A program made the position numbers and the translations under genes. Shown one piece after another: positions 13,791 to 22,941 of a stretch of 35,746 bases of DNA (within the stretch, counting starts at the first letter, position 1; the number at the start of each line of letters is the position of its first letter). The notes beneath the pieces are model-generated. The model was not told the origin of the DNA, did not search any database, and worked only from the letters and a program-made list of their open reading frames with translations. The stretch spans positions 1 through 35,746 of the forward strand of contig CACYGY010000026.1 in the NCBI GenBank assembly GCA_902774025.1. Reading direction: 5' to 3'. The DNA comes from an uncultured Eubacteriales bacterium. Lineage in GTDB: Bacteria; Bacillota; Clostridia; Christensenellales; Aristaeellaceae.

Positions 13791-15881
13791 ATGGCAGATT
13801 ATTTGACGACAAGTATCCGGAATATCGCCCTCATGGGGCATGGCGGCGAGGGCAAGACCACACTGACCGAGGCGATGCTCTACGCCGCTCATGCGATCGA
13901 TCGTCAGGGCAAGGTGGAAGACGGTAATACCACGACAGATTTCGAGCCGGAGGAAGTCAAGCGTCACTGCTCCATCTCCGCAGCTGTGGCACCGGTGGAG
14001 TGGAACGGCAAAATGCTGAACATCATCGATGTGCCCGGTTACTTTGATTTCGCCGGCGAGATTACCGGACCTGTGCGTGTCGTGGAAACCGTCGGCATTG
14101 TCATCAGTGCGGTGACCGGATTCAGCGTCGGTGCCGAAAAGGCTTTCAAGGCCGCCACCAAGCAGGGCAACTGCCGTATGTTCATCGTCAACCAGATGGA
14201 CCGTGAACACGTCTCCTTTGATAAGGTGCTTCAGCAGCTCCGTGACCGCCACGGTGCCAGTGTTGTACCCGTCCTTGTGCCTCTCGGAGAAGGCCCCTCC
14301 TTCCGCGGCGTGATCAACGTGCTGGAAAAGAAGGCTTATGAAGGCGCCTATGACAAGAGCAAGGAAATTCCCATTCCCGCGGATGTGCAGGACAAGGTCA
14401 ATCAGTGGTTTGAGGACCTGACTGAGCAGGCTGCTGGAGCCGATGATGACCTGATGATGAAGTACCTCGAAGGTGAGGAGCTCACCTACGATGATATCCT
14501 GCTGGGTTTCCACAAAGGCATGAAGGACGGCTCCATCGTGCCCGTGGTTTCCGTCAGCGCCACCACCGGCATCGGCATTGCCCGCATGATGGACCTGATG
14601 GCCAAGTACATGCCTTCTCCTTCTCACCTGGGTATTTCTCATGAAGGCGTCAATCCGAAGACCGGAGAAACGGAAAAGCGGACCTGCACTGATGATCAGC
14701 CTTTCTCCGCCTTTATCTTCAAGACCATCGCTGACCCCTACGTGGGAAAACTGTCACTCTTCAGGATTTTCTCCGGTCAGCTCACCGCTTCCACTGCTCT
14801 GTACAACGTCAACAAGGATAAGACGGAGAAGAGCGGCGGTATGTACATGCTCCGGGGCAAGAAGCAGATTGCCAAGCAGTCCCTCCACGCCGGGGATATC
14901 GGTGCTCTGTCCAAGCTGCAGTTCACCTCCACCGGTGATACGCTCTCTGACAGCGCCAGTCCCATTCAGTATCCTGCCCTTGAGTTCCCGAAGCCCTGCC
15001 TGAGCAAGGCGGTTTATGCCATGAAGCAGGGTGAGGAAGACAAGGTCTTCACCGGCCTGAGCAGGCTTATGGAAGAAGATCCGTCCCTGTCCCTGGAGAA
15101 GAATGTGGAAACCACCGAAACCATTCTCAGCGGTCTGGGCGAGATGCATCTGGACGTGGTGCGCAACAAACTGGAGAGTAAGTTCGGCGCCAAGGCTGAC
15201 CTTCGGGATCCCAAGGTACCTTACCGTGAGACGATCCGCAAGACTGTCAAGGTTCAGGGAAGGCATAAGAAACAGTCCGGCGGTCATGGTCAGTTTGGCG
15301 ACGTCTGGATTGAGTTCTCTCCCATCTTTGACAACGATGTGGACTTTGAGTTTGAGGATGCCGTGGTGGGCGGCGCTGTTCCGCGCAATTTCATTCCCAG
15401 CGTGGAAAAGGGTCTGCGGGAGAATATCGTGCACGGCGTACTGGCCGGATATCCCATGGTGCACCTCCATGCCAAGCTCTACGATGGATCCTACCATCCG
15501 GTGGACTCTTCTGAAATGGCTTTCAAGACAGCAGCCAGAATCGCCTATAAGAAGGGCTGCATGGACGCAAGTCCTGTCCTGCTTGAGCCCATTATGCACG
15601 TGGAAGTCACCGTTCCCGATGAGTACATGGGCGACATCATGGGCGATATCAACAAGCGCCGTGGCAGGATCATCGGTATGCAGCAGGAAGGCGGCATGCA
15701 GCTCGTGATTGCCGAAGCGCCCATGGCTGAGATGTTCAAGTACGCCACCGACCTTCGTTCCATGACTCAGGCCCGCGGCAGCTTTGTACAGACCTTTGAG
15801 CGCTATGAGGAAGTCCCTGCGAACGTTGCTGAGAAGATCATTGCCAACGCCGTTCGTTCCGACGAGGATGATGACGAATAA
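13791..15881 (+). CDS. Elongation factor G-like translational GTPase (FusA2/EF-G-2 type)
   Basis: The 696-residue protein has the five-domain layout of EF-G: GTPase domain, beta barrel, domain III, the domain IV ribosome-interacting segment (RHKKQSGGHGQFGDVWIEF) and domain V (MGDIMGDINKRRGRI). The G1 loop is GHGGEGKTT (residues 16-24). It departs from canonical EF-G at key points: the switch I RGITI motif is absent, the G3 motif is DVPGYFDF with tyrosine (Y84) where the catalytic histidine normally sits, and G4 is NQMD rather than NKMD. These are marks of the EF-G-like FusA2 group, whose cellular role is not settled. It stands alone, behind its own promoter and before a terminator. The main EF-G gene is expected elsewhere. 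Confidence 0.88.
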   Translation: MADYLTTSIRNIALMGHGGEGKTTLTEAMLYAAHAIDRQGKVEDGNTTTDFEPEEVKRHCSISAAVAPVEWNGKMLNIIDVPGYFDFAGEITGPVRVVETVGIVISAVTGFSVGAEKAFKAATKQGNCRMFIVNQMDREHVSFDKVLQQLRDRHGASVVPVLVPLGEGPSFRGVINVLEKKAYEGAYDKSKEIPIPADVQDKVNQWFEDLTEQAAGADDDLMMKYLEGEELTYDDILLGFHKGMKDGSIVPVVSVSATTGIGIARMMDLMAKYMPSPSHLGISHEGVNPKTGETEKRTCTDDQPFSAFIFKTIADPYVGKLSLFRIFSGQLTASTALYNVNKDKTEKSGGMYMLRGKKQIAKQSLHAGDIGALSKLQFTSTGDTLSDSASPIQYPALEFPKPCLSKAVYAMKQGEEDKVFTGLSRLMEEDPSLSLEKNVETTETILSGLGEMHLDVVRNKLESKFGAKADLRDPKVPYRETIRKTVKVQGRHKKQSGGHGQFGDVWIEFSPIFDNDVDFEFEDAVVGGAVPRNFIPSVEKGLRENIVHGVLAGYPMVHLHAKLYDGSYHPVDSSEMAFKTAARIAYKKGCMDASPVLLEPIMHVEVTVPDEYMGDIMGDINKRRGRIIGMQQEGGMQLVIAEAPMAEMFKYATDLRSMTQARGSFVQTFERYEEVPANVAEKIIANAVRSDEDDDE

Positions 15882-15892
15882 TCGGTTCCATA

Positions 15893-15923
15893 AGAGAGAC
15901 GGCAGTCGCCGTCTCTCTGTTTT
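15893..15923 (+). terminator. Terminator of the EF-G-like gene
   Basis: AGAGAGACGGC (15893-15903) pairs with GCCGTCTCTCT (15908-15918) across an AGTC loop and is followed by GTTTT. Confidence 0.85.
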
Positions 15924-15927
15924 AAAA

Positions 15928-15952
15928 CCCCTGCCATTCGGAATGGCAGGGG
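15928..15952 (-). terminator. Terminator of the pepT operon
   Basis: An 11-bp stem (15928-15938 with 15942-15952; CCCCTGCCATT and complement) with a CGG loop. On the minus strand it is followed by TTTTAAAA. It lies seven bases beyond the pepT stop. Confidence 0.75.
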
Positions 15953-15958
15953 ACTATT

Positions 15959-17167
15959 TTATGCCTTCATGTCAGGCAGGGTGGTGAGGGTTACCAGGAC
16001 GTCCGTCATGGATTCCAGCGCCTGAACTGTAATGACTTCTTTGCGGCTGTGGAAGTTGTATCCGCCTGTGGAGAGGTTCGGGCAGGGGAGTCCTTCATAG
16101 CTGAGCCGCGCCCCGTCGGTGCCGCCCCGGACAGGCAGGGTTACCGTCGAAATCTGATGCGCCTCAAAGGCTTTCCTGGCTCGTTCGATCATGTCCATAT
16201 GCGGCCGGATTTTTTCCTCCATATTGTAGTAACTGTCCTTTATGGAGAGCGTTACCGTTCCCGGTCCGTAAACCTGGTTCAGGTACTCAGCTGTCTGCTC
16301 CATCCGCTTTTTCCGTGCCTCAAAGCGTTCCCGGTTATGGTCCCGGATAAGATATTCCATGTTCGTGCTTTCCACATCGCCCCTGATCCCGCACAGATGG
16401 AAGAATCCCTCATAACCTTCCGTATGCTCCGGCGTTTCAGCTTCCGGCAAAAGACTCATGAATTTTCCGGCAATCAGACACGCGTTCACCATCCGGTTCT
16501 TGGAGTCTCCGGGGTGGAACGAAAGGCCGCGGATACAGACCTTGCAGGACGCTGCATTAAAGTTCTCGTATTCCAGTTCTCCCAGGGCACCTCCGTCCAC
16601 CGTATAGGCGTACTCAGCCCCGAATCCATTCACATCAAAATGATCCACACCGCTTCCGATTTCCTCATCAGGTGTAAAGGCAACGCACACCCGGCAATGG
16701 TCCGGGGCATCCGGTGCAAGAAGCCGGGATGCCATTTCCATGATTTCCGCAACCCCTGCCTTATCGTCAGCACCAAGCACACTATGCCCGTCTGTCACGA
16801 TGAGCTCCTGTCCCACAAGATTTGAAAGAAGCGCTTCATCGTCCAGGACAATCCCTTCGTCCAGAATCACGGGGCCGCCCTGATAATCAGGGATGCAGCG
16901 CGGCCGTGTGACCCCGGGAACCGCATCCGAGGTATCCATATGGGCAATAAGCCCCATCCGATCCTGTAAACCGCCCTTTGCCGGAATCACGGCATAGACC
17001 GTACCGGTGTCGGAAACCCGTACCTCATGAGCCCCCATCTCTTTGAGTTCAGAGGCAAGCAGATTTGCCAGGTCCATCTGCCCCGGTGTGGAAGGACATG
17101 TGGATTTGTCCGGCAGAGAAGTCGTTTCAATCTGGATGTACCGAAGAAACCGTTCTTTTACACTCAT
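15959..17167 (-). CDS. pepT: Peptidase T (tripeptide aminopeptidase)
   Basis: Cytoplasmic dizinc M20 peptidase that removes the N-terminal residue of tripeptides. The chosen start is the ATG at 17167 (MSVKERFLRYIQIETTS), eight bases after AAAGGA; a longer in-frame start (17194) lies inside the upstream gene. The 402-residue product has the metal and catalytic motifs of the family: AHMDTSD (H76, D78), LGADDKAGVA (D134), TPDEEIGSG (E168-E169), and TDGARLSYEGLPCPNLSTGGYNFH near the C-terminus. It is the last gene of the operon beginning with ecfA1 and lies 5 bases after the HAD gene's stop. Confidence 0.95.
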   Translation of the reverse strand: MSVKERFLRYIQIETTSLPDKSTCPSTPGQMDLANLLASELKEMGAHEVRVSDTGTVYAVIPAKGGLQDRMGLIAHMDTSDAVPGVTRPRCIPDYQGGPVILDEGIVLDDEALLSNLVGQELIVTDGHSVLGADDKAGVAEIMEMASRLLAPDAPDHCRVCVAFTPDEEIGSGVDHFDVNGFGAEYAYTVDGGALGELEYENFNAASCKVCIRGLSFHPGDSKNRMVNACLIAGKFMSLLPEAETPEHTEGYEGFFHLCGIRGDVESTNMEYLIRDHNRERFEARKKRMEQTAEYLNQVYGPGTVTLSIKDSYYNMEEKIRPHMDMIERARKAFEAHQISTVTLPVRGGTDGARLSYEGLPCPNLSTGGYNFHSRKEVITVQALESMTDVLVTLTTLPDMKA

Positions 17168-17172
17168 GTCTT

Positions 17173-17841
17173 TCATCCTTTCTCTATACGGCATGTCCTG
17201 AGAAATGCCAGAAAATCATGCAGGTTCTCACAGCGTCTGCCGATCAGTCCCTGTATGTCCCGTGGAATCCGGATCAGGTCCGGAATGTAAACGGAATAGA
17301 TGCCTGCCTTGTTCAGAGAGAGAAGGCCGCTGGGAGAATCTTCCACCCCAATGCAGGATGACGGTGATACCTTCATCTCCGAACACGCTTTCAGATAGGT
17401 CTCAGGGTCCGGCTTCCGTCTGAGTACATCTTCACCGGAAAATACCCGCTGAAAGTACCCGCGCCAGTTCAGCAGATCCAGATAATGATCAATAACAACC
17501 CTGCGATTGTTGCTGCAGAGAGCTGCGGGAATCTTTTCCTGGCGAAGATACTCCAGCAATTCCCTTGCCCCGGGTTTAATGGGAACACCGTTGTGCTCCA
17601 CGTACCGGAAGGTCTCCCTCTGCCAGTCCTCCAGGAATCTGCGATGATCGAAAGCCGGATGAAACTGTCGAATCCCATCGCATGTCTTTTCAAATGAAGT
17701 GCCTATCAGCGGCTGCCACTGATCGTCCATCATATCAAACCCCTGCATACGGCAGGCTCTGCGGAGCATCCGTCCTCCTGTCCGCTCCGTATCGGTCAGC
17801 ACCCCGTCCATATCAAGCAGGATCGCTCTGAACGTTTTCAA
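17173..17841 (-). CDS. HAD-superfamily phosphatase/phosphomutase (subfamily IA)
   Basis: The 222-residue protein has all four HAD motifs: LLDMDGVLTDTE with nucleophile D10 and acid/base D12, ALCSNN as motif II, KPDPETY as motif III, and GVEDSPSG as motif IV. A helical cap lies between motifs I and II. This layout fits beta-phosphoglucomutase-like or phosphoglycolate-phosphatase-like enzymes; the substrate cannot be read from sequence. The start is TTG, overlapping the stop of the upstream FAD oxidoreductase gene, with GGGAGGTG upstream. Tight coupling suggests coordinated expression rather than a shared pathway. Confidence 0.85.
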   Translation of the reverse strand: MKTFRAILLDMDGVLTDTERTGGRMLRRACRMQGFDMMDDQWQPLIGTSFEKTCDGIRQFHPAFDHRRFLEDWQRETFRYVEHNGVPIKPGARELLEYLRQEKIPAALCSNNRRVVIDHYLDLLNWRGYFQRVFSGEDVLRRKPDPETYLKACSEMKVSPSSCIGVEDSPSGLLSLNKAGIYSVYIPDLIRIPRDIQGLIGRRCENLHDFLAFLRTCRIEKG

Positions 17842-19433
17842 TCTCTCACAACACCTCCCTGAAGAAGATTCAGTGCCTGACGGATCCCATCCACAGCAGC
17901 GCTTGTGATCCCTCCAGCGTATCCGGCGCCTTCACCTGCGGGATAGAGTCCCTTCACGCTGCAGGAAGAGCCGTCCTGGAAACGTTCGATCCGGACAGGA
18001 GATGATGAGCGGCTCTCCACACCAGTCAGAACGGCGTCCTTTCGGGAGAATCCATGCAGCTGCCGTTCCATTTCACGGATGCCGAACTGAAGATTCTGAA
18101 TCACGTAGTCTGGGAGAACCGCTCTCAGATCACAGGGCGTAAAACCTGTGCGGACAGAAGGCTGAACAGGCCCAATCTGCCTGCTGGCACGATCCTCCAG
18201 AAAATCGCCTACCATCTGGACCGGGGCCGCGTAATGACCGCCACCGGCCTCAAAGGCACGTTTTTCCAGTTCTCTCTGGAAAGCAAATCCGGCCAGGGGA
18301 TGATCCGAGGGATAATCTTCCGGTCGGATACCCACCAGCAGGGCAGCATTGGCGTTGGGTCCGCTTCGGGCATGATAGCTCATCCCATTGACACACAATC
18401 GTCCCTTCTCAGAAGCGGACAAAATCACCTCACCGCCGGGGCACATGCAGAAGGTATAAACACCCCTCTGATCCGGTGTGTTCACACTGAGCCTGTAATC
18501 CGCCGCGTTCAGCGCGGGAAGGGAAGGAACGCCCCACTGGGAAACATTGATCATCTTCTGAGGATGCTCTATGCGCACTCCCACTGCGAAAGGTTTGGGA
18601 ACCATGGCGACACCGTCTTCATACAGATGGGTCATGGTATCCCTGGCACTGTGCCCGATGCACAGAATAACCGCCCTGGTCTCCATGCTCCTGTTCATGC
18701 CTTCCGAGACATACTCAATGCCTGTAACCATCCCGCAGCTTACCAGGATATGCTCCATGCGGGTGTTGAAATAAGTCGTGCCTCCCAAAGACTCAATTTC
18801 CTGGCGGATGGAAGCCACCACCGGTTTCAGGCGGTCCGTCCCGATATGAGGTCTGGCTTCCACCAGGATTTCCTCGGGAGCACCATGAGCCACCAGAGTT
18901 TCCAGGATGGTACGCAAATACGGAGATTTAATCCCTGTCGTCAACTTCCCATCCGAAAACGCACCCGCACCTCCCTCGCCGAACTGAACGTTGGATTCCT
19001 CATTCAGTTCCCTGGTCCTGATAAACTGCTCAACGTCCTCCGTGCGCTGATCCACACGCTGTCCTCGTTCCATCAGGATCGGCCTGCACCCCGCTCTCGC
19101 CAGGGTAAGAGCCGCCGCCAGCCCTGCGGGCCCCGCGCCTACCACAACCGGACGATACGAAAGGGAAGGATGGGGCAGGACCTTTGGGGGAGTCTTCTGC
19201 ACAGGGACTGTATGTCCCGGCCGCCTCCTCATCACGGAAGCCTCATCCGGCACTTCCACGTCACAGGTCATGACATAATGGAGGTCACCCTTGTCCCGGG
19301 CATCCAAGCTCCTCCGAAAAACCCTGCAGGACATAATCCGGTCCGTACTGACCTTCAGCCGCTGAGCCACCGCGGCTGTCAGATGTCCCTGCGAATAGTC
19401 CAGCGGGATTTTCAGGTCCGATACGCGCAGCAT
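17838..19433 (-). CDS. FAD-dependent oxidoreductase (COG2509-type dehydrogenase)
   Basis: The 531-residue flavoprotein has an N-terminal domain (MLRVSDLKIPLDYSQ... to about residue 95), the FAD-binding loop VVVGAGPAGLAAALTLARAG, then LMERGQRVDQR, NVQFGEGGAGAFSDGKLTTG, and the C-terminal FAD segment GLYPAGEGAGYAGGITSAAVDG. These are features of the uncharacterised COG2509 family that is widespread in Bacillota. The start ATG at 19433 follows AGAGAGGTGA by five bases; a GTG at 19442 is possible but has no ribosome site. It lies 5 bases after truA. The substrate is unknown. Confidence 0.85.
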   Translation of the reverse strand: MLRVSDLKIPLDYSQGHLTAAVAQRLKVSTDRIMSCRVFRRSLDARDKGDLHYVMTCDVEVPDEASVMRRRPGHTVPVQKTPPKVLPHPSLSYRPVVVGAGPAGLAAALTLARAGCRPILMERGQRVDQRTEDVEQFIRTRELNEESNVQFGEGGAGAFSDGKLTTGIKSPYLRTILETLVAHGAPEEILVEARPHIGTDRLKPVVASIRQEIESLGGTTYFNTRMEHILVSCGMVTGIEYVSEGMNRSMETRAVILCIGHSARDTMTHLYEDGVAMVPKPFAVGVRIEHPQKMINVSQWGVPSLPALNAADYRLSVNTPDQRGVYTFCMCPGGEVILSASEKGRLCVNGMSYHARSGPNANAALLVGIRPEDYPSDHPLAGFAFQRELEKRAFEAGGGHYAAPVQMVGDFLEDRASRQIGPVQPSVRTGFTPCDLRAVLPDYVIQNLQFGIREMERQLHGFSRKDAVLTGVESRSSSPVRIERFQDGSSCSVKGLYPAGEGAGYAGGITSAAVDGIRQALNLLQGGVVRD

Positions 19434-19438
19434 GACAA

Positions 19439-20230
19439 TCACCTCTCTGCCGGATCCTTATGCCATCGGTACTGTTCCGGATTCCACAAGGCATCTTTCG
19501 GATAAAACACATCTGTCAGCTCAAGTCCGTGAGCGGGCGCTGTCGGCCCCAGACTCAGCCGGTCCCCCGTTTCCAGTGCCTTTCTGAAAGCGTCTTCCGT
19601 TCTCTTCCCGTGTCCAATATCCAAAAGTGTACCCGCAATAATCCGGACCATATTGTAAAGAAAGGCATTCCCTTCAATGGTCATCTGAATGAGATCTCCC
19701 TGACGGGTCAGAAAGCAGGAATGAATGGTCCTGACCGTGCTCTTCGCAGTGCCTCCGGATGCCTGGAACGCGGAAAAATCGTGCGTGCCCACAAGATCAT
19801 GAACACTTTCCGTCATCCGGTCAAGATCAAGAGGAACCGGCACGTGAAGCACCTGGTTTCTTCCCAGGGCAGAAGCATGTCTTCTGTTCAGAATACGGTA
19901 CGTATAAATCTTTCCGCAGGAAAGAAACCGTGCGTGGAATCTGTCGGCGACCTGGACCCCCTCCGTAATGCGGATATCCGGAGGAAGCATCGTATTGAGG
20001 ATAAAAGGAAACCGATCCGCCGGAATTCTCGACTGTGTATCAAAATGGGCCCGTTGACCCAGGGCATGCACGCCCGCATCCGTCCGACTGGCTCCGGTCA
20101 CACTCACAGATTCGTGAAGGACTTCTGACAGCTTTTGTTCCAGAACTTCCTGGACGGCAAGTCCGTTGGACTGTCTCTGCCATCCGGCGTATGCAGTACC
20201 GTCGTATTCCACCTTCAGAAGAATCCGCAT
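19439..20230 (-). CDS. truA: tRNA pseudouridine synthase A
   Basis: Makes pseudouridine at positions 38-40 of the tRNA anticodon arm. The 263-residue protein has the start MRILLKVEYDGTAYAGWQRQ and the catalytic aspartate D51 in GASRTDAGVHALGQ, plus FHARF and the C-terminal NAFLYNMVRIIAGTLLDIG. Its start overlaps the ecfT stop (TGATG). truA next to ecfA-ecfT is a conserved Bacillota arrangement. In many relatives rplM-rpsI follows truA; here a FAD oxidoreductase gene does. Confidence 0.96.
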   Translation of the reverse strand: MRILLKVEYDGTAYAGWQRQSNGLAVQEVLEQKLSEVLHESVSVTGASRTDAGVHALGQRAHFDTQSRIPADRFPFILNTMLPPDIRITEGVQVADRFHARFLSCGKIYTYRILNRRHASALGRNQVLHVPVPLDLDRMTESVHDLVGTHDFSAFQASGGTAKSTVRTIHSCFLTRQGDLIQMTIEGNAFLYNMVRIIAGTLLDIGHGKRTEDAFRKALETGDRLSLGPTAPAHGLELTDVFYPKDALWNPEQYRWHKDPAER

Positions 20231-21048
20231 CAGAGAATCAGTCCCTTCGGAATGAAACGTGATTCCAGAATCACCAGAGCCAGAAGAACCGCCACCGCCA
20301 CACAGGCCAGATAATCCATCCGGGTAATCCTGAGCACGCGCAGACGTGTTCTGTGCTCGCCTCCATGATAGCAGCGGGATTCCATCGCCAGAGCCAGATC
20401 TCCCGCCCTGCGGAAAGCACTGACGAACAGCGGTACCAGCAGAGGAATCATGGATTTTGCCCTCTGAATCAGGTTTCCGGATTCAAAATCAGCACCGCGG
20501 GCCTTCTGCGCTTTCATGATTTTGTCGGTCTCTTCCATAAGCGTGGGAATGAAGCGCAGGGCAATGGACATCATCATGGCAAGCTCATGCGCGGGAAAAT
20601 GAATAACCTTCAGCGGGGAGAACAGCATTTCCATACCATCCGACAACTGAATGGGGGACGTGGTCAGTGTCATAAGTGATGTGGTCATCACAAGAAAAAC
20701 AAGCCGCAGGGAAAAGTGAATCGCCTGACGAAGACCCTCCCGGGTAATGATCACGAATCCCACATGGACCAGTTCAGTGCCCGAAGTAAAGAACAGATTC
20801 AGAAAAAATGTCAGAATCAGGATAAAGCGTAACGGTTTGATTCCTTTCAGAAGCATCCGTACGGGAACATTCGACAGCCTTGCCACAAGAAGGCAGAAAG
20901 CCAGAATCAGTGCATAGCCGGCAAGGGTGCCTACCAGAAACACAGCCACCAGGGTCACAATGGTGAGGACAATCTTGATTCTGGGATCCAGGCGGTGCAC
21001 GAGACTGTCCACCGGATAATACTGACCCAGAGTAATGTTATTGAGCAT
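20230..21048 (-). CDS. ecfT: ECF transporter transmembrane scaffold protein EcfT
   Basis: Membrane subunit that couples the two ECF ATPases to interchangeable vitamin-binding S-components. The 272-residue product has the start LGQYYPVDSLVHRLDPR, typical of EcfT, several membrane helices, and the two coupling-helix motifs: KAQKARGAD (about residue 181) and AMESRCYHGG (about residue 222), the latter a variant of the Ala-Arg-Gly motif. AAGGAG lies seven bases before the ATG. The gene starts 11 bases inside ecfA2 and ends in truA. FolT (9838-10872) is a likely S-component partner. Confidence 0.95.
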   Translation of the reverse strand: MLNNITLGQYYPVDSLVHRLDPRIKIVLTIVTLVAVFLVGTLAGYALILAFCLLVARLSNVPVRMLLKGIKPLRFILILTFFLNLFFTSGTELVHVGFVIITREGLRQAIHFSLRLVFLVMTTSLMTLTTSPIQLSDGMEMLFSPLKVIHFPAHELAMMMSIALRFIPTLMEETDKIMKAQKARGADFESGNLIQRAKSMIPLLVPLFVSAFRRAGDLALAMESRCYHGGEHRTRLRVLRITRMDYLACVAVAVLLALVILESRFIPKGLIL

Positions 21049-21901
21049 GCACCTTCTCCTTCCAGAGCCTGAGAATAGCGTCCCGGATCTCTTCCTGAGT
21101 ATAGATATCCTCCGGAACGGGCAATCCTCGCTCCCGAAGTGTCCCGGCCAGTCTGGCGGCTTCCGTTATCTCCAGTCCTGCTTCACGCATGACATCCGCC
21201 CGGCAGAATACTTCCCGGGGTGTACCATCCATGGCAATCTGTCCATGATTCATCACAACGATCCTTGTTGCCAGGTCCGCGATATCATCCATGGCGTGAC
21301 TGACCATGATAATGGTGGTCCCGGTCTGATGCAGATCCCTGATAATACCCAGAATCGCATCGCGTCCCTGAGGGTCCAGACCGGCCGCGGGTTCATCCAT
21401 CACAAGGATTTCCGGCTGCATGGCCAGAATACCCGCGATCGCCACCCGGCGCATCTGTCCACCGGACAGTTCAAAAGGATTTACAGCGGCAAGCCTGGCC
21501 GGATCAAGATGAACCATCTCCATGGCGGCAATCACCCGTCGGTGGATTTCATCCTCCGGAAGTCCCATATTCTTGGGCCCGAAGGCGATGTCCTTTTCAA
21601 CGCTTTCTTCAAACAGCTGATATTCCGGATACTGGAATACCAGTCCAACACGCTGCCGGAGTGCCTTGCGGTTCGTGTGCTCACCGTGGATATCTTCACC
21701 GTTGATCAGAACCTGACCGGAAGTGGGCTTCAAAAGGCCATTCAGATGCTGAACCAATGTGGACTTGCCGCATCCGGTGTGTCCCACAAGCGCCACAAAT
21801 TCGTGGTCCTGAATCTTCAGAGATACGTCCTGAAGGGCAGTGTGCTGAAAAGCAGTCCCCTGTGAATAGACATAGTTTACATGTTTCAGTTCGATGGACA
21901 T
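21038..21901 (-). CDS. ecfA2: ECF transporter ATPase EcfA2
   Basis: One of the paired ATPases of the ECF module. The 287-residue protein has Walker A GHTGCGKST, the Q-loop FQYPEYQLFE, signature LSGGQMRRVAIAGILAM, Walker B ILVMDEPAAGLDPQG and switch histidine VSHAMDD. The PEYQLFE and MRR variants fit EcfA2 rather than EcfA1. Its start lies within the last codons of ecfA1 and its end overlaps ecfT, so the three are translationally coupled. Confidence 0.95.
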   Translation of the reverse strand: MSIELKHVNYVYSQGTAFQHTALQDVSLKIQDHEFVALVGHTGCGKSTLVQHLNGLLKPTSGQVLINGEDIHGEHTNRKALRQRVGLVFQYPEYQLFEESVEKDIAFGPKNMGLPEDEIHRRVIAAMEMVHLDPARLAAVNPFELSGGQMRRVAIAGILAMQPEILVMDEPAAGLDPQGRDAILGIIRDLHQTGTTIIMVSHAMDDIADLATRIVVMNHGQIAMDGTPREVFCRADVMREAGLEITEAARLAGTLRERGLPVPEDIYTQEEIRDAILRLWKEKVHAQ

Positions 21902-22731
21902 ACGAGTCTGAGGACCTCCTCTGCCATTTCATCGACAGTCAGAACCTGATCGGAAATCGGTATGCCCTGTTCCCGCAGTTCAGCGGCAAGCGCTGTCATG
22001 TGAGGGACATCCAGATGCAGTTTCCTGAGCTTGTCCACCTGCTGAAATACCTGCCTCGGTGTACCTTCCAGTTCAATCTTCCCGTCAGAGACTACAATGA
22101 CACGATCTGCCATGGCGGCTTCTTCCATGTAGTGAGTGATCCATACCACACTGATGCCTTTGTCCCGATTCAGACCTCTGACTGTATTCATCACCTCTGC
22201 GCGCCCGAGAGGATCCAGCATAGATGTTGATTCATCCGCAATAATGATTCTGGGCTCCATGGCCAGCACGCCCGCGATCGCTACACGCTGTTTCTGACCG
22301 CCAGAGAGGGTATGCGGACTGGCATCGGCATAGTCCGTCATACCAACGCTGTTCAGGGCTTCGTCAACACGCCGGACCATCTCATCGTGCTCAACGCCGA
22401 GATTCTCAAGCCCGAAGGCAACATCTTCCCGGACAACGGTTGCCACAATCTGGTTGTCCGGGTTTTGAAAAATCATTCCAGCATTCCGGCGGATGTCCCA
22501 CAGGTGTTGATCATCCCTGGTATTCATATCACATACGAACACATCGCCCTTTTCTGGGAGGTACAGAGCATTAAGTAGTTTGGCCAGCGTTGATTTGCCT
22601 GATCCGTTATGACCAAGGATCGCTACGAATTCCCCTTCATGTATTTTCAGTGAAACATCTTCAAGAACAGGGTGTTTGGCTTCTTCGTACGTGAACCCGA
22701 CCTGTTCAGTTCGAATTCGTTCAGTCTTCAT
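21886..22731 (-). CDS. ecfA1: ECF transporter ATPase EcfA1
   Basis: First ATPase of the ECF module. The ATG at 22731 is chosen because GGAGAT precedes it and the promoter lies just upstream; the longer open frame to 22845 would run through that promoter. The 281-residue product has Walker A GHNGSGKST, FQNPDNQIVA, signature LSGGQKQRVAIAGVLAM, Walker B IIIADESTSMLDPLG and the switch THYMEEA. It is the first gene of the seven-gene operon ending at pepT. Confidence 0.95.
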   Translation of the reverse strand: MKTERIRTEQVGFTYEEAKHPVLEDVSLKIHEGEFVAILGHNGSGKSTLAKLLNALYLPEKGDVFVCDMNTRDDQHLWDIRRNAGMIFQNPDNQIVATVVREDVAFGLENLGVEHDEMVRRVDEALNSVGMTDYADASPHTLSGGQKQRVAIAGVLAMEPRIIIADESTSMLDPLGRAEVMNTVRGLNRDKGISVVWITHYMEEAAMADRVIVVSDGKIELEGTPRQVFQQVDKLRKLHLDVPHMTALAAELREQGIPISDQVLTVDEMAEEVLRLVCPSN

Positions 22732-22768
22732 GATATCTCCTTTCGGATCAATGATGCAAAACGATAGG

Positions 22769-22797
22769 ATTGTAGCACAGAGTGTGACGCAAGACAA
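22769..22797 (-). promoter_or_regulatory. Promoter of the ecfA1-to-pepT operon
   Basis: On the minus strand TTGTCT (22797-22792), a 17-base spacer and TACAAT (22774-22769) with an extended TG. It starts transcription about 30 bases before ecfA1. Confidence 0.7.
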
Positions 22798-22854
22798 GAA
22801 ATCAGAACGCATTGATCTTTTATTTATTGTTATGATCTTTCTCAAACTTCAAGA

Positions 22855-22884
22855 TTGACTCTATTGTGTAATAGTTGTTATATT
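22855..22884 (+). promoter_or_regulatory. Promoter of the heparinase-family gene
   Basis: TTGACT (22855-22860) followed after 17-18 bases by TTATAT/TATATT (22878-22884) in an AT-rich segment, divergent from the ecfA1 promoter. Confidence 0.65.
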
Positions 22885-22941
22885 GATTTGTGATTAATTA
22901 AGCTGAATGCTGTCGGCGGATTTGAAAGGGCAGGGGAGTTT

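Noticed and set aside
18054..19505. 483-codon plus-strand frame opposite the FAD oxidoreductase
   Set aside because: Antisense shadow caused by codon bias; the minus-strand gene has clear FAD motifs.
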